From Emydura subglobosa (lineage: Eukaryota > Chordata > Testudines > Chelidae), in assembly GCA_007922225.1 (NCBI GenBank), contig ML679959.1:24494959-24558958 (forward strand): a stretch of DNA of 64,000 nt, written 5' to 3'. The position numbers and the translations under genes were made by a program. Shown in pieces: positions 1-10,737 of the stretch (within the stretch, counting starts at the first letter, position 1; the number at the start of each line of letters is the position of its first letter). The notes under the pieces are model-generated. The model was given only the letters and a program-made list of their open reading frames with translations, was not told the origin of the DNA and did not search any database.

Positions 1-689
1 TGAGCAGGACCTGCAGCTGCACTGCCTGGCTGTCCATCTCCCTGAGGCCAGGCTGTGTCCTTTCCCAGAGACCCTGGCAGGGCTCACCGGGCACAGAGAG
101 ATGGGGAATGACGTGTACTGATGATTGCCTCCCACCCTGGACAGCCCTGTAACTCTGCAGGGCTGTGTCCCAGAGGGGGCCCCTCCACAGGAGTTTTTGT
201 CTTACCTGGAGCACAGCTGAGTCACATCTGCTCAGGCCATGCCCAGCCCAAGTAGCTGGGGAGGTGGAGGAGGCTGTGCTAAGCTGAGAAATGTTTCCCT
301 ACTGGATTAGCCCCCTGGCCTGTTAAGGGTTTGCTGATGGATACGTGCACTGCTCCCATGCCCCTAGCGCCCAGCCTCACTCACACCTGCCTGCCAGCTA
401 CTTCTCCCTCCTCCGTGTCCGTCCACATCCTCTCCCTCGCCTCTTCACCGTCTCCATCGCCTCTCACCACCACAAGGCAACCTGCTCCTCTGGCATTGCC
501 CCCTAACCTTCAACCCTCCTCAACTCCGCACAGTGTACACAGCTAGCATTCCTGTCCCTGCATTCCCCGGCTCTCCCCACCCCCTCTCGTAACAGGAGAA
601 CAAGGAGCCACCCAAAGCGATTGAGGCACGTCCCCAGGTGGGACGAGAAGGCTTTCTCAGCCAATGGGCAGCTGACCTTTCAGACACCA
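1..689. other. unique sequence, no gene seen
   Basis: Moderately GC-rich DNA without a recognisable exon, RNA gene or repeat. The stretch around 390-540 is C/T-rich and gives a spurious Ser/Pro/Leu-rich frame. The last part may contain further decayed gypsy pol sequence running on from the next feature, but I cannot see motifs in it. Confidence 0.5.
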
Positions 690-760
690 GTGCTAGCACT
701 CGGAAATGCACCAGGAGCAGTGCCCACACCAAATGGCATTTGCTTCATCTTACACCCAGC

Positions 761-849
761 GGGCCAAATTCTTAGCGGGGTGCCAATCAGTAAAGCACTG
801 CTGAAGTCAATGGCGGGAGGCTGAGCTACACCAACTGAGGATCTAGCCC
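761..849. repeat. palindromic MITE-like element inside gypsy pol
   Basis: The sequence begins with gggccaaatt and ends with gatctagccc, imperfect inverted termini, and has a centre containing 'tgaagtcaatgg'. It matches the layout of a short palindromic element common in turtle and crocodile genomes. Gypsy RT motifs continue on both sides (TFxxLFG just right of it and PFGV just left of it on the minus strand), so the element inserted into an existing gypsy copy. The exact target duplication is not clear. Confidence 0.55.
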
Positions 850-1071
850 AAATAGTTCATGGAAAGTCGCTAACAGAGACGGTGACTCGTTTAACCTGAC
901 GTGCCAGCTTGCAGGCCCTACATTTAACGCTGCAACATTTTTCACGTCCAAGAATGCAGCTGCCGTTTCTTCGATATCTTTTATCAGCTCCTGGGAAGGG
1001 TGTATGGCTCTATTTAAATCCTGGGAATCAATGCAGAGCCGGACTTTATTTAGCTTTTCAGCTATGTACAC
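826..1071 (-). pseudogene. gypsy reverse transcriptase fragment, inactive
   Basis: This is the longest surviving open stretch of the gypsy pol fossil, about 81 codons. It covers the N-terminal fingers of RT, from the block ahead of RLCID to the LLATF block. The last six codons (826-848) come from the inserted palindromic element, not from RT. The first catalytic aspartate position is Asn (922-924), and the YxDD motif is not present in the fragment. It is not a host gene: the apparent start methionine lies inside the domain and there is a frame break just upstream. Confidence 0.7.
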
Positions 1072-1560
1072 AGCATTAGCCCAGGCTTAGGTTGCTCTGT
1101 CTTCTCAATATCTCCCAGCTTTCCCACAGTGTCAAGTTCAGCATTTCAGTTACTTGCTAGAGAGCGTCCCTTTTGCTTCGTGGGGGAAATCATTGGAGTT
1201 GCTGATTTGTTTTCGTAGTCTCCTTCCAAACACCCTAGCTCATGGAAGATGTCTCATACGGTGTCTGGCTCATGTACAGTCCTGATGCCTTTTTAACACA
1301 ATGATGGCTAGGCAGGATTTGAGTCGTAACACAGATGGGCCATCTGCATTTACTGACTGGGCGGCTATTAAGTGACCCTAGTTTTTTTAAGAGTTACTTC
1401 CCGTGGTGCTTTCTGTCCTGAATGAGACACAAGCTCAGCTGTAGGATAGATTTCGGGAGTTTATTTAGGAGCAGTGAGCGGTGCAGTCCTTGGGCTTACA
1501 CGGCATTGTGCGCTCGTATCTACTCTAACAGCTACAGAGCTGCGGTTAATGGGTTGCTGA

Positions 1561-1998
1561 GACAGAGGCTGTGTTGCCTTTAGCTGAGTGATGTCCCTTT
1601 GAGAACTGGCTTGTTTCTGCAGAATTTATGGCAGCCTTGACCAACAGCTGGTAGATGTCTTGGCTTATGATCTTGACTACATCTAGTGCAGAGGATTTCT
1701 GCCTATCAACTCCCCCCAACCCCCTTGGATTTCTGATTTCCTAGCGCTCTCCCGGAATTCGCAGTTCATTCTGCTCCAGGCCCGAGTCTGCCTTCTGCTG
1801 GCTCCTACCAAAGGTGAAATCAGCTTCCCACGTCTCCCTCCTGCAACCTGCATGCACCCCTCGTCGTTTGCTGCACCATGGCACAGCCTCCCACCTGGTC
1901 TTGGTTTAAGCTCTGTATTAATCACACGTGCAGCAGATCCTTCATACTGCACTAGCCGATGAAGAAACCAGTTCTTCAGCTGGTGCCTTGGGGCAGGG
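1561..1998. other. no gene seen; possible further gypsy gag remnants
   Basis: This stretch lies upstream of the gypsy protease block in minus-strand orientation, where a gag/nucleocapsid region would be expected. No zinc-knuckle pattern or other secure motif can be read, so I leave it unassigned. Confidence 0.35.
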
Positions 1999-2082
1999 CG
2001 TGTCTCTCACTCAATGTCTGTGCAGCACCCAGCACAAGGGGCATTGCTCGAGCACAGATAACACGATTAAATAACAATAAGG
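1999..2082 (+). repeat. SINE/LINE-type 3' tail (sauropsid)
   Basis: The segment contains 'tgtgcagcacccagcacaa' followed by an A/T-rich end with 'attaaataacaataa'. This is the usual form of a widespread sauropsid retroposon tail (tgcagcgcctagcacaatgggg, then ataataat). Only the 3' part is seen; the 5' part is missing or too diverged. Confidence 0.45.
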
Positions 2083-3269
2083 ACGTACTTTGAGGGACTG
2101 GCCTCCTCTATTACGTCCCCCAGCATCGGGATGCCTGCCTTCAGATTGCTGCTCCGGTCGCAGTCTGGGCTCCTCTGTGAGTGCCCAGCTAGCCACAACA
2201 GCCGAGAATACTCTGTCCACCACGTCTGGGCGGGAGACTGTGCCCCTTCTTAACCGACGTGGACCCAGCACCAGGCCTTAACTGTCCCTGACCTCCAGGC
2301 GCACTGCAGCAGCCCAGCTGCACTGCAACACGGGTCACCACGAGCACCTGGCCCCGTGTCCCTCCCTCTGCACCAGCCCCTGCTGAAGAGTCCAGGTCAG
2401 GGTCTCTCTCCTTATCCTCTGAGCCCTCCAGGGGAGTGACCCTGATCCCCGAGAGCCTCTCGCCCTGTGCAACCACGATGGTTATCCTCGACCAGCCCAG
2501 TGACATCGGCGAAGAGGGAGGCGGTGCAGGAGGCAGACCCTGCTCAGGAGCTGGGCCCAGCCTGTGGAACTCCCTGCCACAAGAGGAGAGAGCAGGGGGG
2601 CCTCTCTGTGTCTGACCTCAGCCCAAAAGCTCAGCGTTCCCCAAACACCTCCCATGTCGTGCCACCCTCAGAACTAAGGCCACTGATCCCAGGAAGCACA
2701 TCCCCCCCAGGCCAGGGCAGCTGGGGCAGATCATTTTGGTTCAGCTTCCAGGACAGAGACCCTGTGCTGGGCCCACATGGAGCGGCCCGTCGTGTCTCCG
2801 CACAGGCCAGAATGCAGCCTGCAAGAAGGCGAAGAGTTGCCCCAAACGCCCAAGCCCTGGTTTCCTCTCCTGGCAGCTGAGAGCGGCCTAATCCCCAGTG
2901 TAATGCATGTGTCTGAGGGGTGGGTTGCCTGTGAGCTGGGAGAGGGGGGCGGGGAAGCGCGGGCTGTGCGTTTATGGACAGAGCTGTGTGGGGTTGCTCT
3001 TTTCTAGCACCTTTCTGCAGTGTAAATCTCCTCAGGCCCCCGGGAGTGACCTTCCCCTCCGTGCAGCCACTAAGCCCTTTGTAATGGGATTTCATGGCAG
3101 AACTGGCAAATGAGGGGAGAAATGAATGTGCTAAGCCCCTGATTTCCTTTCTGGCTGGTTCCCTCTCTCAGGCCCAAGGGCTGCGCCGAGGACCGCCCCC
3201 GAACAAAGGAGACAATCTCTGCCTTTTATCTCCGGCTCTTAGAAACCGGAGCCATCATGGGAAACCCCC
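2083..3269. other. unique GC-rich sequence, no gene seen
   Basis: No recognisable exon or repeat. A short phrase near 2560-2585 resembles the wording of CR1 ORF2 3' DNA but is too short to assign. From about 3066 to 3145 the base composition drops in GC, which might be a weak conserved element, but there is no firm evidence. Confidence 0.4.
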
Positions 3270-3447
3270 GACAGCAAGGGAGGAGGGGGGGGGCAGCCCT
3301 GAAAGGAGCCCCGGACTGGTGGGGGAGGGGGACCAAGAGGAAAGGGAGGGGGAGTCTGGGGAAGGAGGTGGCGGAGAGGAGGGATGCAGGGTCAGGAAGG
3401 GGACTTGGGGAAGGGCGGAGAGCAGGACTGGGGGGATCAAGCCCCGG
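3270..3447 (+). repeat. purine/G-rich tract
   Basis: The plus strand is almost free of C/T for long stretches, with repeated runs of three to nine G separated by A. It has the form of a polypurine tract able to form triplex or G-quadruplex structures. It produces long spurious Gly/Arg/Glu-rich frames (plus strand) and Pro/Ser-rich frames (minus strand). Confidence 0.6.
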
Positions 3448-3799
3448 GGGCCCCCATGACACAGCCCTGACAGCATCCTGGTAGGGCCCCCCCTAGTGGT
3501 GTCAGAGGCCTCTGCCACCTGCGGGGCAGGGAAATTCCTGGGGGCCGGGATTAGGGTGCAAAGCTGGTGCCCCTGCCCCCGCCCCCCCCCCCACCCCAGA
3601 CTGGCTCCGGCCCCCCCCTCCCCCCTGGGAGGCACTGCCCGGTTACTGACACTCGCCCCCCACCCCCGGAGCAGGCCCGGCCCTGCATCCCTGTAGCCGG
3701 GCAGTGCGAGCAGCACCAGTTGCCAGTCTCCTGGGGGCTGCCATAGCAACGGCAGGGGGTGAGGGGGGGGCAAGCGGCGCGCGCACAGTTTGCAGCCAC

Positions 3800-4015
3800 G
3801 CCGAGCGGGCGCGCTCCGGGATGAATGTTATTCCAGCCGAGGACTTCATTAGCGCCAGCAAATGCAAGCCATAAATACTCATTAATTTGCCGGCTAATTG
3901 ATGCCCTTCAAAGCCTGTTTATGCTGCAGCCCGTCCCTCTGTTTAGGGCCCTCTCACCTCGTTGCGCTTTGCAGCGCGGTAACGAAGCGGCTATTATTCA
4001 TTTTTACCGACTCCC
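3800..4015. promoter_or_regulatory. candidate conserved non-coding element
   Basis: An AT-leaning island is flanked on both sides by very GC-rich DNA. It has dense homeodomain-type cores: 'attaatttgccggctaatt' (3881-3899) carries two TAAT cores about 11 bp apart, and 'ctattattcatttttacc' lies near 3991-4008. No repeat family signature, homopolymer or coding frame explains it. In vertebrate developmental loci such islands usually prove to be enhancers. Conservation could not be checked here. Confidence 0.5.
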
Positions 4016-5173
4016 AACTCCCTGACGGGCGGCCCAGCCAGGCCTGGCCTGTCTCTCCCCAGCTGCTCGGGGATCCGCGCCCACCTGCAGCCTTCGGGCC
4101 TCCTGCACGGCTCCCTGAGCTGCCTCCCTCCAGGTTACATTTCCGCCCTGCCGGAGGGGTCTGCACGGCCGCCGGCTCCTCAACGCTTTTCCCTAAGCCC
4201 ATCCTGGCGCCCGCCGAACCCCCCCCAGCTCCAGCCACGGCCCCAGACGTCGGTAGGGCCTGGGCTAGCTGCCTCATCCAGGTCACCCGTGGCCAATCTC
4301 GCTCTGGGGGGCAGCCACTCATGCCCCGTGGATGCCAATCGGCATCTCTTCAAGCCCCACATGTGGGGGAGGAAAATGCAGCTGAGGTGGAACAGACTCA
4401 TGGAAGGATCCCACTGGAATCCTCCCCTCCCTGCATCCTCCCCCCAGCACAAGCCATGGGGCGTGAGAGCTGGCCAGACCGATGCGGCACCTACCGCCCC
4501 GGAAAGCACGTACCGGCTCCGAGCCCGGCCAGGTGATCGGACTGAGCCGGCTGGCAGGAGGGCGATGCTGTGCAGGGAGGGATGCCGAGCATCCGCCGGC
4601 GTTAGCCCTGAGCAGGAAAGCGCTGGGCCACTTGGCTGGGCGAGGCAGGGAGCAGCGTGCTGGGCAGGTTCTGGTCCCCCGGAACAAAGGCTCCTTCCCA
4701 CTGGGGCAACTGGGCACAGCCGTGCAGTGGGTGGGCCTGCCTGCCTAACCCAAGCTGCCTGCGGTGCCTGCACTCTGGCCGAGAAGAGTGAGCCGGGACG
4801 GGAGTTGTGCTGAGGAGGCCGCGGTGGGCACTGCCTGCATCTGGAGCCCCCTGCCCGGTGCCCCTGCGGCCACACACCACCACCTCTACTCCCTTTCCTG
4901 TGCGCTCTCCAGCCAGCCAAGGAGCCAGGTACAAATTGTTCAAAGGCCCGCTGCTCCATCGGCCTCGCTCCGTCTGCCCAGCTCTGCCATTAGCCTCCAC
5001 GACGCCCATGAATCACCCCGAGCCCCAGTGGCAGGACCAGGGAAATCCTGCCAGAAAGCGTCAGCTCAGCCTTTGCCAGCATCCGGGAGCGGGTGGGCTC
5101 CCCGCTGCCCCCCCAGCCTGCCTGCTGCCGGCCCGGGGCAGAGTGGGGCAGGGAGGGGACGAGTCACCAGCGC

Positions 5174-5207
5174 ACATTGGTGACTATATGACATTGGTGA
5201 CTATATG
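5174..5207 (+). repeat. perfect 17-bp tandem duplication
   Basis: The unit acattggtgactatatg occurs twice with no gap (5174-5190 and 5191-5207) and no mismatch. It is AT-rich within a GC-rich neighbourhood. The exact identity points to a recent duplication. Confidence 0.95.
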
Positions 5208-5229
5208 TCCCCCTCCCAGCCGGTGTCGG

Positions 5230-5247
5230 CCCCCCCCCCCCCCCCCC
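5230..5247 (+). repeat. poly-C run, 18 bases
   Basis: Uninterrupted run of 18 C. Such runs are length-variable and error-prone in sequencing, so the count is uncertain. Confidence 0.9.
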
Positions 5248-6525
5248 AGCACGTGTAGGGAGGGCTCCTGCAGCAGCTCCCCTCCCCAGGCAATCAGCGC
5301 CTGTGCTAGATATCGGGTGTGGCGTGACGGGAAAGCCAGCCCAGGGTGGCCGGCACGTCCTCTCTGCTGACCCGGAAGGGAGGCAGCTGCAGTGGCATTG
5401 ATTCTCCTGCCTTCGCCAGGCGGGGGAGTGGCCCCCAGGTGTCAGGCGGCTCCGGCAGGCCGGGCGGGGCTGCTGCTCGGCATCGATCGCCCGGGTCCCC
5501 CCGAGAACGGCCAACACGCTCCTTTGCTCCATCCAACCACACCGAACAGCCCGCGCCCAATGCTGTGCACGCGCACCTCGCCTGGAAACGCCCGCTCCAG
5601 CCGTACGCCTGGCTGAACAGAGGGCCCTGCCCCTCTCACCCCGAGAGCCCCACGCTCCGGGATGGGGGGGCCCTGACCCTTTCAGAGCCCCCCCCCTTCC
5701 CGCCTGCCCCATCCTGGGACCCTGCCCTTCTCAGAGCCCCCCTGCCATCCTGCCCCTCTCAACCCCTCAGAGCCTGCCCCCTCTCGCCCATCTCTCAATC
5801 CTTTCGTGAGCAGGGCTCCCCGGGTGTGACCGCACAGCACAGCGTGTGCGCCCCACGCTGGCACAGCCGGCTGCGGGAGGCGGCAGGTAGATTTCTGACG
5901 GGCAGCCGGGCTGCAAGCTCAGCACTGGACTCGCAGCCCGGAATCCGATGGGGCTGCGGCAGCCGCCGGTGGCGGGCATCGCAGGCCTGGCCCAGCAACA
6001 CGGAGCCCCTGTCCGTCCATCTACCCAGAGCAGAGGCCACACGGACTCCGCCTGGCCCAGCAGATTCCCACGGTGGAGCTCCGCTGGGAGGGGGACGCCC
6101 CGATCCCTGCTGGCAGGAGGGGCGGGTCTCAGCAGGGACGAGCCCAGGTCCTGGCTGGCACATCCCTTTGGAGTTTGCATGGGCCTGCAAACAGCTCCCA
6201 GCCAGCCTGCTCCTGGGGAGGCTGGTGCAGCAAGTTCTCAGGGGATCTGAACACAATGGCCCAGGCCCTCCCAGCTAGCCAGGCCCTGCCCAGTGCCCAT
6301 CCCGCCACCCCTTAGCAAAGCCCCATGGCTACAGCCGTCGCCACACACCACTGAGACAGGGACGAGGCTGTAGGAGCGGGCTGGCGCCCTCCCAAGCAAG
6401 TGCCCAAAGGAGCACCTGGGCACAGCCTGCACTGCCGGAGGGGAGAAGGCGCTGGGAGGCGTCCCTTGATCTGCATTGGCACCATCCTGCTTCCATAAGG
6501 CTGGGGAGGGCAATGCCCCTCTTCT

Positions 6526-6692
6526 CCTGGAGCTGTGAGTAGAGCCCAGGCGTCCTGGCCCCCAGCCCCATCCCTGCTCTAATCCACTAGATCCCACGCC
6601 CTGCTAGAGCTGGGGATGGAACCCAGGCGTCCGGACTCCTGGCACTTCCCTGCCCCCCCACTGATCTAACCACTAGACAGTGCTCCCACCCC
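6526..6692 (+). repeat. CORE/MIR-type SINE 3' segments, two copies
   Basis: Two adjacent blocks share the same order of motifs. Each has 'cccaggcgtcc', then 'ctgg', then C-rich spacer, then 'ctctaa/tctaaccactaga'. The first is about 6541-6597 and the second about 6608-6685. This is the typical distal part of a sauropsid MIR-like SINE, in sense orientation. The head-to-tail copies suggest either one element inserted beside another or a local duplication. Confidence 0.55.
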
Positions 6693-6839
6693 AGGAAGGA
6701 CTGGAAGGGAGCTGTGGGTTTCCCTGTCCCCCAAGAAAAGGGAAGGGGGTAAAGCCCTACCAGGGATGCCCAAGCTGGGGCACAGCGGCCTGGACTCTGG
6801 CTTTGCCCGTGAACAGCGCACTGCCCGCCAGGGCCCGGC

Positions 6840-7050
6840 TAAGTGTCTGATTCATTGCTTTCTCCTAACTGCCGCCGTTAAGCGCGCGGGCCGGAGTCGG
6901 GTGCACAGCTGCCGGAGCTGATCAGCGCCTGATTAATGTGGTGCAACTTGTTATAGTGTCAGATAATTATTCCCAAACTGTCTGACTTTTCTGCTAAGTG
7001 GCAGTGCTTAATTGCGTTTTTAATTACACTGTAATAATTCCAGCCCCGTC
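6840..7050. promoter_or_regulatory. candidate conserved non-coding element
   Basis: A marked AT-leaning island with 'gcctgattaatgtgg', 'cagataattattccc' and 'cttaattgcgtttttaatta', giving at least five TAAT/ATTA cores in about 110 bp. It lies between GC-rich stretches without repeat signature. The density of homeodomain-type cores is the strongest argument. This is one of the better enhancer candidates in the window, inferred only from composition and motifs. Confidence 0.55.
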
Positions 7051-7513
7051 ACGCAGGAGGCGGGAGTTTGGGGGTGGGGGATGCAGGAGCTATCTGAGGA
7101 GCAGGGAGAGGAGATCTGTGCCGTTGCTGTCCCACACGGGCCCTGCCCGGGGAGGCACAGGCCAGATCGCACTATCGACGATGCTGGACGGGGTGAGCAA
7201 TGGAACCTGAGCCACTGTGGGAAAAGGGGGTGCAGATGGGCACCCACCTTCCACATGGGGAGGGGATGGGCTCAGTGACCCCACCGGGAGGCACTGGCCC
7301 TGTGGGGCCACTGGGGAGGGGCGCAGGTCATGCCCCTGGGAGCTGCTCCCAGCCTGGGACCCCCACGTGCAAGAGGCCTAAGTGAGCCCCCCAGTAGACA
7401 GAGGAGGTGGGGCAGGAGGAAACCCTGCGCAACTGGCCTCTGGGCCCGGCCCGGCTCTGTGCAACCCCCACCTGCCCCACAGAGCAGGCCCGAGAGGCAG
7501 CACCAGCACTGTC

Positions 7514-7855
7514 CCCACACACACACACCCCACAACGCCTCAATGCTGTCCAAACACACACAGCACTGTGAACACACACATGCACACACAACCTCCCTGC
7601 ACTGCACACACACAAACAAGCTCCACAATATCCCAGCGCTGTCCACACAGACACAAAATCTCCCTGCACTGTGTACACACACACCACACACACAACCCCC
7701 ACAGCTGTAATCTCTCTCCCCCACAAAACCTCCCTGTGTTGTATACACACAGACACAGATACAACCCCCCGATGCTGTTCATGCACACAAAACCCTACAT
7801 CTCTGTGCCATTCACACAACCCCTCAGTGTGGTACAAACACACACACACACACAC
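7514..7855 (+). repeat. AC-rich minisatellite/microsatellite block
   Basis: Long stretch rich in (CA)n on the plus strand, interrupted by a recurring phrase of the form 'cctccctgcactgt' or 'cctccctgtgttgt' followed by 'acacac' (near 7592, 7650 and 7729). It is therefore a diverged minisatellite with AC cores. The Cys/Val-rich minus-strand frames and Thr/His-rich plus-strand frames here come from the repeat and are not genes. Confidence 0.85.
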
Positions 7856-7939
7856 AGAGCCACCCCCCAGGACACCCCAGCTCCATGCCCCCTACGGCTC
7901 CCAGGGCTGCAGAGCGCTGACAGGTTTCCGGCCCTGTAG

Positions 7940-8245
7940 CCCTGACAAGAGCCTGGGTAACAAGCGGCTCCGCGTTCACCGTCCCAGAACACGCTTCTGT
8001 TCCAGCTGAGTGACGGCCTAAATTCACCCGTCAATCCGCGTGCTCCTCCTGGGGCGCCGGGGAGGGGGCCGCGGGGCCCGGGCATGCCAGCCGTATTGGG
8101 GAGAGGATTCGGAGCGGCCTCGGTTCCCAGACCTAATAGGAAGGGAAAACCGAGCGTCAGCATCTAATCGATAGCGCGGCTGAGCGTGACGGCTCCGGCG
8201 CGCTGGAGGGAAGGGGCTGGTAATTGGAAATGCAGCACTTGGTGC
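7940..8245. promoter_or_regulatory. possible conserved non-coding element
   Basis: Mixed-composition stretch with several CpGs and short AT segments: 'gacggcctaaattcacc', 'acctaataggaaggg', 'catctaatcgatagcg' and 'ggtaattggaaatgcagc'. No repeat signature or exon. It could be a regulatory element or CpG-rich unique DNA. Weak evidence. Confidence 0.35.
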
Positions 8246-10224
8246 AGACAGACACCCAGGGCCCCCTGACAGCTGCCTCGCCTCGGTGCTGCTACCTCAG
8301 GGCGGCTGCTCCCCGTCTCTGCAGCTGGCGGCCCATCTGGCGGCGCCCAGGGGAGAGAAGTGCCTGCCCGCCCTGATCCAGCTGTGGACGGGCCAGCAAC
8401 GTCCTCCTGCAACCTCTAGCAAAGAGGAGGGGGCGGAAGCCCCGTCTCTGGGCTCAGAGGGCCAGGCGCCTGCAGCGTGCTGTCCCTGCGGGGATGGAGG
8501 AAAGGCACCTGCGTGGCTGCCTGAGGAGCAATCACGGCCCTCCAGAGGGAGAGGGACTATGGACAGGAGCGTCTGGCTGACACCGGGCCTGGTGCTCTGC
8601 AAGACACGCAGCGTCGCCCGGCTGCTAGTGCAGGCCTGCCCTGCTGACGCCTCTCAACCCCCGTCCGCAACCCTGGGCTCCCCACCCACCGCCCCGCCAA
8701 CGCCCCTCAATCCCGACCTGCAGCCCCCTGCTAGTCCAGTCCTGCCCTGCCCCAGCTCTGCTGCGGAAAGCTCAGGGTGGCGGGCCGGGTAGGGCGGCTC
8801 AGGGCGGACGCTGACGGCTGAATCCCTGTCCCAGGAGATTTCCCTGCTGCTCTGAGAGCGGGACCTGGGCCAGCCGGTGAGCTGAGCCTAAGGGGCCGGC
8901 TGTCCCCCGTGCCCAGCTGGGGCTGCTCTGCTCTCTCCCCGGCTTCTGCTGAACTAGGCCTTCCCCCCGCCCACACTCATCCCTCCCCACCCCCCACCCG
9001 GCCCCTGCCAGGACTGGGGGGCAGGCTGGGGCATCACTTCCCTTCTGCGAGCTGCGGGGTCAAGGGGCGACGCAGTTAAAATTCCTTCTGGCTCTGCAAC
9101 TGCACAGAGCCAGGCTGTGCGAGGGGGGACAGCAGGGGACAAGGCTGGGGGGGGGGGTAAGGAGGGAGGTTGGACTCCTTCCCCCCCCCCCAGAGAGCAG
9201 GGGGGGCAGACCTGGGCCACCCCTCCCCAGCCCCTGAAACCAGGGGGCCAGTGTGTGGCTGTGAAACCGCGGGAACAAAATGTCAATCATGGGGGGAGGG
9301 GAGAGCTGGGCCCCTCCCCCACCCATCCTTCTAGAGAGGGGGCACAGAACTGGGTCTGTCTCCCATCCCCAACTCAGGGGAGCGGGGGGCTTATCCCACT
9401 GCCCTAGCCAGAGAGTGGATGGGGGGGCCCCAGAAGCAGGGAGGATGGGGAGGCAGATGAATCCCCTACATAGGTCCTGCCTCCCCCCGATCCTGCTCCA
9501 TTCTCTGCAGGGCCTTGCGCTGTGCCCGTCGTCCTGGTACCCCAGGGTGCCAGCAGGGTCCCTGTGGAGCCCCCAGCAGAGGGTCCAGCCCCCGTGGTGC
9601 ATGAGGGGCTGGCAGGGGGGCTGCGTACCCCCAGCACCCCACTGAGCTGAGCCACCCCGGGGCAGCATGTGCTGACTCAGCCCCCGCCTGAACTCTTCCC
9701 TCACTGCCCTGCAATTGCCCTCCGCCCGCGGCCCCCCCCGTGACCTGCCCTCTGAACCTGCACTCCGCTGACCTGGCCCGCCCGGCAGGGCCCTGTATTT
9801 ACCTTGCTGAGCCGGCAGATGCTCCCTGTCAGCGTTGGGCCAGCTCCACAATGGGGCAGGAAGCCCCAGGGCCTCAGGTGCAGGGAGTCACCTGTGGGTC
9901 AGAGGCTGTAACTCATCCGCAGCGAGGGGGGGGGCAGCCTGCTTATCACCTCAGGAAAGACAGGTCTCCCCGGCTGGACAGACAGCTACCACCCGCAGAC
10001 AAAGACCCAGGGACTCCATGGAGCTGGGCGGGCCAGGGAGCAGCCATGCCCAGGCCAGAGCAAATGGCCCAGTGCAGCTGGGGGGGCGGAGAGGGGGGTG
10101 TACCAGTGGGAGGGGGTGTCGCTATGTAGCATCCACTGGTTAGACCGGCCCAGCTGCAGAGGGCTGAGGCCATCCAGGGAGGATGCCCGCCCGTGGGGCT
10201 GACGCTCAGGAGCGAAGGGACGTG
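8246..10224. other. unique GC-rich sequence, no gene seen
   Basis: GC-rich, with G or C runs of eleven at 9147-9157 (G) and 9181-9191 (C) that could pair as a short hairpin. The 263-codon minus-strand frame at 9060-9851 is G/P/S/R-rich and featureless. No repeat or exon was recognised. Confidence 0.45.
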
Positions 10225-10375
10225 CCCACACGCAACACAACACACACCTGTGCAGTGCAGACTCCCGTCGCTCCCCACACGACACCACCCCCAGCCACGC
10301 AACACACCACACACAACCAGGCATCCTCCCGTACCACACACCGCACCCCTCCTCCCTCCATGCAACACACAGATT
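10225..10375 (+). repeat. AC-rich low-complexity tract
   Basis: Irregular ACAC-rich sequence ('caacacaacacacacc', 'accacacacaacc', 'accacacaccgcacc') in the same strand sense as the larger AC blocks at 7.5 and 11 kb. No clean period can be defined. Confidence 0.6.
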
Positions 10376-10612
10376 TCCCCCAGCGCCAGGCCCCACAAGG
10401 ACGCCCCCTCCACCACTGCCACACACTGCTGCCTTGGGCGAGCAGGACTGGATTGGATTGGATTTAGGCCAGGAGCCCCTCTGTCACGGGCACGAGAGGG
10501 CCGACTGCCCTGTGCCCCCATGTGTGCGCTGGCAGCTGCCTGCTGCTGCTGCTCCCTCCCTCTCCTCTCTGACCTTCTCCAAAGATTTACAGCTCCTTCC
10601 ACACACAGCCCG

Positions 10613-10628
10613 CCCCCCCCCCCCCCCC
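10613..10628 (+). repeat. poly-C run, 16 bases
   Basis: Uninterrupted run of 16 C just after a short ACACAC stretch. Length is likely variable. Confidence 0.9.
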
Positions 10629-10737
10629 ACAACCACCCCGTAATGAAATTCCCTCTGCTTCCTCTGGTGCCCGTTCCCCGCCCCAGGCTGTCCCAGGCGC
10701 CCCTCCGTGTGGGGCAGACCGCTCCCCGGGTTCTTCT

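Larger units (their letters stand above)
690..1560 (-). mobile_element. Ty3/gypsy retrotransposon fossil (protease to RT part of pol)
   Basis: On the minus strand, broken frames follow the order of a gypsy pol polyprotein. An aspartic-protease-like block (VDTSAQC, about 1503-1524) comes first, where the family usually has D-T-G followed by A/S. A linker block with LGCLEGDY lies at 1215-1250. The reverse transcriptase start has RLCID-QDLN-type residues at 1003-1044. RT resumes with PFGV at 725-736 after an intervening palindromic element at 761-849. The reading frame shifts several times and carries stops. The residue in the position of the first RT catalytic aspartate is Asn (922-924) and the protease triad glycine is replaced by Ser. 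The order of blocks resembles K02A2.6-like gypsy elements known from fishes and reptiles. No LTRs, RNase H or integrase are seen, so this is an old internal fragment. The outer limits are approximate. Confidence 0.75.
4016..6525. other. unique GC-rich sequence, no gene seen
   Basis: Very GC-rich DNA. Long open frames on both strands, including one of 310 codons at 5346-6278 on the plus strand and one of 259 codons at 4180-4959 on the minus strand, overlap each other. They are Pro/Gly/Ala/Arg/Ser-rich, show no domain and have no flanking splice pattern I trust. The only structured items are a small tandem duplication and a C run, listed separately. Confidence 0.5.

Noticed and set aside
2555..2590. 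CR1-like phrase 'cctgtggaactccctgccac'
   Set aside because: Identical wording occurs near the CR1 3' coding end, but at about 20 bp without supporting flanks it may be chance.
5346..6278. 310-codon plus-strand frame
   Set aside because: Low-complexity composition, shadowed by several frames on both strands, no recognisable domain or splice context.
7328..7855. Cys/Val-rich minus-strand frames ('VCVCVC')
   Set aside because: Direct translation of the AC satellite; not a cysteine-rich protein.
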